In this document: positions 6,797 to 11,673 of the stretch, piece after piece
Numbering within the stretch: position 1 is the first letter of the stretch
How the letters are laid out: each line of letters starts with the position of its first letter
DNA from: Anaerolineae bacterium
GTDB taxonomy: Bacteria > Chloroflexota > Anaerolineae > Anaerolineales > Anaerolineaceae
Direction: 5' to 3'
DNA: 11,673 nt
Assembly: GCA_016213455.1 (NCBI GenBank)
Contig: JACRAG010000013.1
Location: forward strand, 1-11,673
The notes under the pieces: generated by a model
Told to the model about the DNA's origin: nothing
Database searches by the model: none
The model's input: the letters and a program-made list of their open reading frames with translations, nothing else
Program-made: the position numbers and the translations under genes

Positions 6797-7594
6797 ATGC
6801 CTTTCGTCTCCAATCAGGGTTTGCGTTGGTATGAGTTTGACCTTTTTCAAGGTGAGAAAGGGCTGATTCATGGTGTATTCACCCGCCAGGGAGGCATCAG
6901 CCCGGAACCCTGGGATGGACTAAACATGGCGACCTCGGTCGGTGATAGTCGTGATCGGGTGATTGAAAATCGGCGCCGAATCCTCAACGCGATGGGATTG
7001 CAGGACCGTGGATTTTTTGATGTCTGGCAGGTGCACGGCAGAGATGTGTTGCTGGCTGAACGGCCTCGCATGGATGGCGAAGGCCATCAAAAAGCAGATG
7101 GCATGGTCACCCAGCAGGATCACCTGGCGCTGCTCATGCTGTTTGCCGATTGTGTCCCGGTGATACTCTTCGACCCGGTTCGTAATGTTGTTGGCATGGC
7201 ACATGCCGGCTGGCAGGGAACGGTGAAAAAGGTGCCGGCTGCGGCGGTTGAACAAATGGAACACCGTTTCGGCTCGCGTCCAGAAAACTTGTTGGCGGGA
7301 ATTGGCCCATCCATTTGCCCGGGGCACTATCAGGTTGGAAGTGAAGTTATTGAGCATGTCGCTCAGGCGTTTGGCGATGATTCTCTACTCACCAATCGAC
7401 AGGACGGAAAAGGACACCTGGATTTGTGGGAGGCCAACCGGCGCACGCTCCTCGAATGCGGATTATCCGAATATCATATCCAGGTAAGTGGCATCTGTAC
7501 CCTCGAAAATCCGGTGGATTGGTATTCTCACCGGGGCGAAGGTGGGAATACCGGTCGATTTGGCGCTGTGGCAGCAATAAGGCAAGGCCTATGA
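6797..7594 (+). CDS. pgeF: Purine nucleoside phosphorylase / laccase-domain protein PgeF (YfiH, YlmD family)
   Basis: This cytoplasmic multicopper-oxidase-fold protein of 265 residues belongs to a family shown to cleave or deaminate purine nucleosides. In E. coli it is reported to edit peptidoglycan precursors that wrongly carry L-Ser. The three zinc ligands are visible: His80 in QVHG, Cys119 in FADCVPV and His136 in AHAGWQG. Other family marks are VFTRQGGIS near the N-terminus, GIGPSICPGHYQVG, and the C-terminal YSHRGEGGNTGRFGAVAAI. Length is normal (about 240-280). The start at 6797, five bases after the previous stop, has no clear Shine-Dalgarno sequence. The 3' end overlaps yggS by four bases (ATGA). 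The pgeF-yggS pairing is widely conserved (ylmD-ylmE in Gram-positives). Confidence 0.94.
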   Translation: MPFVSNQGLRWYEFDLFQGEKGLIHGVFTRQGGISPEPWDGLNMATSVGDSRDRVIENRRRILNAMGLQDRGFFDVWQVHGRDVLLAERPRMDGEGHQKADGMVTQQDHLALLMLFADCVPVILFDPVRNVVGMAHAGWQGTVKKVPAAAVEQMEHRFGSRPENLLAGIGPSICPGHYQVGSEVIEHVAQAFGDDSLLTNRQDGKGHLDLWEANRRTLLECGLSEYHIQVSGICTLENPVDWYSHRGEGGNTGRFGAVAAIRQGL

Positions 7595-8322
7595 TCGATA
7601 CGACTCAGATCCGTCAAAATTATCAGATGGTTCAGGAAAAAATTGCCAGAGCCTGCCAGTCTGTGAGGCGATCAACCGATTCGGTCGGGCTGGTGGTCGT
7701 TACCAAGGCTCAGCCGCCTGACTTGATCCGCGCGGTTGTAGATGCTGGCGCAAGAATCATTGGAGAGAATTACCCTGACGAGACCGAGCGGAAAATGCAA
7801 ATCCTGGGACTCTTACCGCAGGTTGCCTGGCACATGATTGGACATGTGCAAAGCCGGAAGGCGCGCATCGTTGCCTCCCGATTTGACCTGTTGGAGTCGT
7901 TAGATTCGATTGAGCTGGCCAGGAAAATGTCCGCATTGATGATTGCCGAAGGACGAACCTTGCCGGTGCTGCTTGAGATGAATGTGGGCGGCGTACAATC
8001 GAAGGGAGGTTGGGATGCCTCCCACGAGCATTTGTGGCCTGATCTGTACCCGATTGTGGAAGAGATCATCGGTTTACCTGGACTGCGCATCGGTGGACTG
8101 ATGACCATGCCGCCATACGCTGAGGACGCTGAATATTCCAGGCCTTTCTTTATTCATCTTGCCAGGTTACGCGACCATCTGGCTGGGCGTTACCCAAGCC
8201 AGGATTGGACTCATCTTTCCATGGGAACCAGTATCGATTATCCGGTTGCCATTCAAGAAGGCGCTACATTGGTGCGTGTGGGTACCGCTATTGTTGGACT
8301 GAGACCACCGAAAGGAATATAA
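7591..8322 (+). CDS. yggS: PLP homeostasis protein YggS (YBL036C/PROSC family)
   Basis: YggS is a cytoplasmic single-domain alanine-racemase-fold protein that binds pyridoxal 5'-phosphate without known catalysis and balances vitamin B6 and amino/keto-acid pools. The 243 residues match the family length (about 225-250). Visible marks are VVVTKAQPPD with the PLP-binding Lys39, IIGENYPDE (57-64), WHMIGHVQSRKAR (80-92), EMNVGGVQSKGG, LMTMPPYAED, and the C-terminal phosphate-binding SMGTSIDYPVAIQEGATLVRVGTAI (within 210-234). The ATG at 7591 overlaps the pgeF TGA in an ATGA arrangement, and aagg repeats at 7579-7587 could serve as the ribosome site. The frame is open further upstream (to 7426), but that stretch lies in pgeF and lacks family similarity. 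Confidence 0.95.
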   Translation: MIDTTQIRQNYQMVQEKIARACQSVRRSTDSVGLVVVTKAQPPDLIRAVVDAGARIIGENYPDETERKMQILGLLPQVAWHMIGHVQSRKARIVASRFDLLESLDSIELARKMSALMIAEGRTLPVLLEMNVGGVQSKGGWDASHEHLWPDLYPIVEEIIGLPGLRIGGLMTMPPYAEDAEYSRPFFIHLARLRDHLAGRYPSQDWTHLSMGTSIDYPVAIQEGATLVRVGTAIVGLRPPKGI

Positions 8323-8323
8323 T
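8318..8323 (+). promoter_or_regulatory. Putative -10 box (TATAAT) of yggT, leaderless spacing
   Basis: A perfect TATAAT covers the last bases of yggS, including its stop codon (8320-8322). It ends six bases before the yggT ATG, the same distance as at smpB. A weak -35 candidate, TTGGAC at 8294-8299, is 18 bases upstream. An alternative reading is that aaagga at 8311-8316 is a Shine-Dalgarno site at a long 13-base spacing within one transcript. Confidence 0.45.
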
Positions 8324-8329
8324 CGTATT

Positions 8330-8593
8330 ATGGGAAGTGGACTGGCCGTAATCATCCGAACACTCGGGCAGGTATTGACTCTGCTCATCATAGCCGACTC
8401 TCTTCTATCCTTTTTTATGTCGCCCTACCATCCTATCCGTGAAGCGCTTGGACGGATTTTGAATCCGCTCTACGCGCCAATCCGGCGTTTCTTGCCTTCG
8501 GCGGGTGGCCTGGATTTTTCACCCATTGTGTTGATCTTGCTCGTTCAAGTCATCGAGACTGTTCTGATCTCCGTCGTATTAACCCTGGGGTAA
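8330..8593 (+). CDS. yggT: YggT family small membrane protein
   Basis: This 87-residue protein has two membrane segments (about 5-29 and 64-85) joined by a conserved cytoplasmic or surface loop. The loop reads MSPYHPIREALGRILNPLYAPIRRFLPS, followed by GGLDFSPIVLILLVQVIE; the N-P-L-x-x-P-I-R-R-x-L-P and D-x-S-P elements are the family signature. Members are called YggT, YlmG or CCB3. They have been linked to division and septum-associated clusters in Gram-positives, to osmotic or potassium tolerance in E. coli, and to cytochrome b6 haem attachment in chloroplasts. The exact role is unsettled. It sits between yggS and yggU, the usual order, and starts seven bases after yggS ends. Confidence 0.92.
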   Translation: MGSGLAVIIRTLGQVLTLLIIADSLLSFFMSPYHPIREALGRILNPLYAPIRRFLPSAGGLDFSPIVLILLVQVIETVLISVVLTLG

Positions 8594-8597
8594 ATTT

Positions 8598-8918
8598 ATG
8601 GAAACCAAAGAGCGGAAATTTCATCTTCACAACGGGCAAACTGGCGCTGCCATCACCATCCGGGTGACGCCGCGTTCTCGCGAGAACCAGATCAGTGAAA
8701 TTATGGCAGATGGAACGGTCAAAGTCCGCCTGGTTGCTTCCGGGCCGGACGAAAAGTTAAACTCTGCCTTGTTGGAATTTCTTGCCGGACTGGTAGGCGT
8801 CAAGCCATCCCAGCTTGAGATTGTCGCTGGAGAGAGCGGCATGGACAAGCTGGTCACCATCACCGGTATACCTGCTTCTCAGGTTCAGAAGATATTGCTC
8901 AAGAATTTGGCAGTGTAA
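8598..8918 (+). CDS. yggU: DUF167 family protein YggU
   Basis: This small soluble protein of 106 residues has the DUF167 pattern: ITIRVTPRSRENQI (19-32), GTVKVRLVASGPDEKLNSALLEFLAGLVGV (within 39-68), then a hydrophobic strand LEIVAGESGMDKLVTITG (73-90). In most relatives the central motif reads P-x-G-K-A-N; here it is P-D-E-K-L-N, a mild divergence. The biochemical role is unknown. The neighbourhood yggS-yggT-yggU matches the E. coli order. A ggggt Shine-Dalgarno stretch lies at 8587-8591, six bases before the ATG, and overlaps the yggT stop region. It is the last gene of the plus-strand run, ending about 30 bases before a terminator. Confidence 0.9.
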   Translation: METKERKFHLHNGQTGAAITIRVTPRSRENQISEIMADGTVKVRLVASGPDEKLNSALLEFLAGLVGVKPSQLEIVAGESGMDKLVTITGIPASQVQKILLKNLAV

Positions 8919-8930
8919 TTGCCTGCCAGG

Positions 8931-8942
8931 GTAACCGGTTAC
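8931..8942. repeat. 12-bp perfect palindrome in the yggU 3' flank
   Basis: GTAACCGGTTAC reads the same on both strands. It lies between the yggU stop (8918) and the terminator (from 8951). It is too short to call a terminator and may be a protein-binding site or chance. Confidence 0.3.
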
Positions 8943-8950
8943 AATTCACA

Positions 8951-8998
8951 AAATTAAAACCGCCAGACTGGTTGGATCAGGTCTGGCGGTTTTAATTT
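8951..8998. terminator. Bidirectional intrinsic terminator between convergent genes
   Basis: An 18-bp perfect inverted repeat pairs 8951-8968 with 8981-8998 around a 12-base loop. Its core, ACCGCCAGAC pairing with GTCTGGCGGT, is GC-rich and is flanked by AAAA on the left and TTTT on the right. Each strand therefore gives a stable hairpin followed by a U-run. It closes the plus-strand yggU transcript. On the minus strand it starts at the stop codon of the NACHT-HEAT gene (8997-8999), so it closes that one too. Confidence 0.92.
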
Positions 8999-11525
8999 AA
9001 GCCTTTGGGTTGGCGTATTTCCCGGGTGGTGGCAGTTTCACCTGGCTGCCTTCCCAATACGAGATGGTTAAATAGGCATGAGAATTAATCGGATATTCGC
9101 CCGAATAATACAGGGTATAGACATCCATGATGATGCGTTCATCTTGAATGTATCGCGCATAATCCAATGCCCCCAATTGTTCCTCCAGGGTGCCAACCGT
9201 CAACGCAAGATGTAGGAGATCATTGACTGGTTGATGTGGAGAAATTCCCTGGCCTTTCTTTGCGGCAAAGGCGATCAGCCATGGCGATTCCCAGGGTTTA
9301 TGCAGGGGTTTGGGGATGTGCTGGTTCGCTTGAGCCAATTGTTCGAGTGCCTGGGTGGCGGCGTTGCGCACGATCCATTGACTGTCTTCCACGGCAGTTC
9401 TTTCCAAAATCGATTTGGCTTCAGGAGAGGTTAATTGTAAGAGGCCAAACACGGCCGCGCGCCGGGTGAGAATGTCATTGATCCCCATGGCTTCCCGCAT
9501 GATCTCCAGTCCCTGCCCGGGAAGCATTGCCAGCGCTTCTGCTGCGGTCTGCCGGATCACCTCGTCCCCATTCATCAAAGCCTGTGTGGTTGCATTCATC
9601 GCAGGGTCCGTGCCCAGGGCAGCCAGTGACATACAAGCAGCTGAACGAACCAGCTCATCCGGGTCATTTAGTAACGCGATCAAGTCGTTGACCAGAGAAC
9701 CTTCATCTGCCGCACCTGTCCCGAGGGCACTCAAACGCCGCACGGTGGCGGATTTAGATCCATATAGTTGTTTAAAGAGGCGCGGAAGAGAAGGGTCTTT
9801 TGAACAGGCAAATGCTGCAATCATGCTGCCGCGCAAATTTTCCGGAAGCGATTCGTCTTGCAATATGCTGGCAAGCCAGCGAAAAAGGTTCCCGCGCCAG
9901 GATGCGTTGGCGGGAGCGTCCATCAGCCAGCGTCCAGCCACCTGAAGATTACGCCCTGTGATGGAAGGCTCGGCATAGATGTATTCTTCGATCCAATTGG
10001 CTTCCTGAGAGCGGGCAGCCAGATACTGCAGCGCGGATTCGTAGAGTGGCCAGAACGGCTCTTCCAGTGATTTTTGCAGAATATCTGTAGAAATATGGAT
10101 TGACGCCAGGAATCCACAGAATATCGGAGACGAAAAGCGGATGCATTCGCCTCGTACTTCGGTGAGAATACCAGCACCAACCAATTGTTCCAGGATTTGT
10201 TCGCCGGTAGAAAGAATGAAGTCGCGTTTGGCACCTTTTTTCTTTGCCAGGCTTTGGGTCGTCGAACGGCCTTCGTCTGTGGCGAGGACCGCGGGTGGCC
10301 TGGGACCGGTTTGCTCGGTCAGCATGCGGTCCAGGTCGGCATATGGTATTGCTCCCAATCCTTTTGTTACAAAATGTGAGGCCAGTTTTTCCAATATGGG
10401 ACGGGTGATGAGATTGGAACTGATCCTTGAAAAAAGCGCGTCGATGGCGTGCAGGTTTGTGGGGCCTTTTCCATCTCCAGCGAAAGCGCTCCATACCTTC
10501 AGGGTCCATTCCAACGGGGTGGCGAATCCTCGATCCGTTTCCAACCAGTTCACAATCAAACTGGAGTCAACTTCCTCGAGGTTGGCTTTCTTGATGGCTG
10601 GTGAAATGTATTGTGCCCAGGCCTGCTGCCATTTATGGGTCAGGAGTGACCGTTCTTTCTGAGACCAACAGGCGACCGTCATGGGAACACAGCCAATCTC
10701 TGAAAGGCCATCCAGGTGCTGCGCGGAGGCAGTCACCGCCACACGGGTTTGGGGATAACGTTCAAGGATTGATTTAAGCAATTTAACAACAGTTTTCGCC
10801 TGATCCTGGCGAAGTTCTTCGAAGGCATCGATAAGAATCAATGCCTTGCCTTCTTTGAACCGTTCGACAACCAGGCGCCTGACCTGCCCTTGCAGAGTAA
10901 TGGAGGCGCCGCCAGCCGCCATGCGGGCAAGCTCCTGTGCAGGGTCATCGTTTTCTGGCGCAAGGGTGAGAAAATCGAATGCGCTGATTAACAACGGTGC
11001 ATAATCCATTAATGGACCGGCAGCGGTGTGTTTGAACGCAATTTGTTGCGCCAGGTGGTTGAGACAGGTGGTTTTTCCCACGCCTGCCCGGCCCGTAACC
11101 GCGATAGGCGTTCCGCCAGAAAGCGCTTCGGCGAGGGTCAGCCGTGGATAACCGAAGGATGACATTAATTCAGGCCAGTCCGGCGTATAAGGCACCACCC
11201 GGGCGGCCATAGAGTCTGGGCCAGGTTCGGAATCTGGAGCTTGTTGGACGGGTGGGGCAATTAAGAGCGGAGGGATGATCAGATCATCGAAGCTGAAAAG
11301 GTTGGCAGCGAGATGCGATCCCTGAACCCGTTTAACCACCTCGCGCCGCAGATGGTCGTTGGCTCCTTGAAGGTTGCGCTCGCGCATGATGCGGGCAAAG
11401 TTCTTGATGCGATCGAGCAGGATAGGCCATAGGGGCTTGACCCGCTGAACCAACCACCAGAACAACGTGGCTGCGATGAAACCGAGCCAGAAAGATAACC
11501 CATTAATTTCAGGAATGCGCGGCAT
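8997..11525 (-). CDS. Membrane-anchored NACHT-like STAND NTPase with C-terminal HEAT repeats
   Basis: The 842 residues divide as follows. An N-terminal hydrophobic segment (about 10-27, LSFWLGFIAATLFWWLV) is followed by basic residues, predicting an anchor with the rest in the cytoplasm. A linker of about 100 residues holds a Pro-rich patch (82-104). The NTPase core has Walker A TGRAGVGKTT (144-153) and a Walker B-like KALILIDAFEEL (227-238; Asp233, Glu236, Glu237). A following VAVTASAQH strand sits where NACHT proteins have a T-S-R sensor. A helical region (300-560) comes next. About five or six HEAT-type repeats follow at 565-735, with repeated VRRLSAL / VRSAAC / IRQTAAEAL / TRRAAVFGL / VRNAATQAL helices. 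A distinct C-terminal 100 residues is rich in Tyr. The ATG has an agggt Shine-Dalgarno eight bases upstream. It could be a signalling or scaffolding switch; no nuclease, TIR or other effector domain is visible. Function unknown. Confidence 0.8.
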   Translation of the reverse strand: MPRIPEINGLSFWLGFIAATLFWWLVQRVKPLWPILLDRIKNFARIMRERNLQGANDHLRREVVKRVQGSHLAANLFSFDDLIIPPLLIAPPVQQAPDSEPGPDSMAARVVPYTPDWPELMSSFGYPRLTLAEALSGGTPIAVTGRAGVGKTTCLNHLAQQIAFKHTAAGPLMDYAPLLISAFDFLTLAPENDDPAQELARMAAGGASITLQGQVRRLVVERFKEGKALILIDAFEELRQDQAKTVVKLLKSILERYPQTRVAVTASAQHLDGLSEIGCVPMTVACWSQKERSLLTHKWQQAWAQYISPAIKKANLEEVDSSLIVNWLETDRGFATPLEWTLKVWSAFAGDGKGPTNLHAIDALFSRISSNLITRPILEKLASHFVTKGLGAIPYADLDRMLTEQTGPRPPAVLATDEGRSTTQSLAKKKGAKRDFILSTGEQILEQLVGAGILTEVRGECIRFSSPIFCGFLASIHISTDILQKSLEEPFWPLYESALQYLAARSQEANWIEEYIYAEPSITGRNLQVAGRWLMDAPANASWRGNLFRWLASILQDESLPENLRGSMIAAFACSKDPSLPRLFKQLYGSKSATVRRLSALGTGAADEGSLVNDLIALLNDPDELVRSAACMSLAALGTDPAMNATTQALMNGDEVIRQTAAEALAMLPGQGLEIMREAMGINDILTRRAAVFGLLQLTSPEAKSILERTAVEDSQWIVRNAATQALEQLAQANQHIPKPLHKPWESPWLIAFAAKKGQGISPHQPVNDLLHLALTVGTLEEQLGALDYARYIQDERIIMDVYTLYYSGEYPINSHAYLTISYWEGSQVKLPPPGKYANPKA

Positions 11526-11531
11526 GAGAAT

Positions 11532-11673
11532 TTACCCTGCGAAAATGATTCGCCCACAGGATTGGCAATAAATTAAGGCGCTTTGTGACCGGGAAGCCTG
11601 TGCTTCTGCCATACGAATTTCCCCACCGCAGGTTACGCAGGCATTATCTTCAACGGAAGTGACGGCTGTCCCC
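11532..11673 (-). CDS. C4 zinc-ribbon protein (DUF164/CT398-like), C-terminal end only
   Basis: The minus strand is open from the right edge to a TAA at 11532-11534, giving 46 residues. Two cysteine pairs are visible: ACVTCGGEI and, 20 residues later, YCQSCGRIIFAG at the C-terminus. The C-x2-C ... C-x2-C-G-R-I-[IL]-[FY] ending matches the zinc-ribbon tail of the DUF164 (CT398-like) family, whose members carry a long coiled coil before the ribbon; that part would lie beyond the window. Only six bases separate its stop from the NACHT-HEAT ATG, and both are in the same frame, so the two genes are almost certainly co-transcribed. It is too short for the standard ORF cut-off and easily missed. The family call is moderate because only the tail is seen. 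Confidence 0.7.
   Translation of the reverse strand, partial: GTAVTSVEDNACVTCGGEIRMAEAQASRSQSALIYCQSCGRIIFAG

Noticed and set aside
7426..7590. Upstream extension of the yggS frame by 55 residues
   Set aside because: It overlaps the well-conserved C-terminus of pgeF in another frame and lacks family similarity; the ATGA overlap at 7591 is the natural start.
8919..8945. TTGCCT-15-TACAAT as a promoter for a small RNA ending at the terminator
   Set aside because: The spacing is short, the -35 is poor, and any transcript would be little more than the terminator hairpin.
9415..9945. Plus-strand open frame of 176 codons inside the NACHT-HEAT gene
   Set aside because: The composition is Ser/Arg/Ala-rich as expected for an antisense shadow, and the minus-strand protein has clear motifs throughout.
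8997..11673. Reading the NACHT-HEAT region as a phage-defence island
   Set aside because: No other defence, toxin, recombinase or mobile gene is present and base composition matches the flanks; immunity is left only as a hypothesis for one gene.

Overview
This 11.7 kb window looks like core chromosome from a bacterium of the phylum Chloroflexota, most likely Anaerolineae-like. That placement is an inference from gene style and combination (a VTE5-like polyprenol kinase, a glutaredoxin-DUF2085 fusion, a pgeF-yggS-yggT-yggU run, a membrane-anchored NACHT-HEAT protein); no rRNA or other phylogenetic marker is present to prove it. GC content is moderate and even. I see no tRNA, rRNA, insertion sequence, integrase, CRISPR array or prophage gene. 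Coding density is very high: no gap reaches 300 bases.

Layout. (1) 2-577, + strand: the C-terminal half of an MFS transporter, cut by the window edge. (2) 599-3363, +: smpB (ribosome rescue), a membrane CTP-dependent polyprenol/phytol kinase-like protein, and a histidine ammonia-lyase whose MIO triad reads Ser-Ser-Gly. (3) 3339-3433: overlapping palindromes around the hutH stop, then a good -35/-10 pair. (4) 3433-6791, +: a Tat-exported L,D-transpeptidase followed by CcdA, a TlpA-like thioredoxin and a glutaredoxin-like/DUF2085 membrane fusion. This looks like a trans-membrane thiol cassette placed behind a cysteine-dependent cell-wall enzyme. (5) 6797-8918, +: pgeF, yggS, yggT and yggU (DUF167), tightly packed and partly translationally coupled. 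(6) 8951-8998: a strong bidirectional terminator between converging genes. (7) 8997-11673, - strand: a membrane-anchored NACHT-like NTPase with C-terminal HEAT repeats, preceded six bases upstream by the end of a C4 zinc-ribbon (DUF164/CT398-like) gene cut by the window edge.

How the genes may work together. CcdA should carry electrons from cytoplasmic thioredoxin across the membrane to the anchored TlpA-like protein. The fusion protein adds a cytosolic glutaredoxin-like fold to a Cys-rich membrane domain, and the L,D-transpeptidase upstream depends on a reduced Cys outside the cell. Together they suggest an envelope redox module that keeps wall enzymes or metal centres reduced. The pgeF-yggS-yggT part resembles the division-associated ylm cluster of Gram-positive bacteria but lacks sepF. 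The least explained elements are the glutaredoxin-DUF2085 fusion and the NACHT-HEAT protein with its zinc-ribbon partner. Two genes (smpB and yggT) have -10 boxes ending exactly six bases before the ATG, which points to leaderless transcription.
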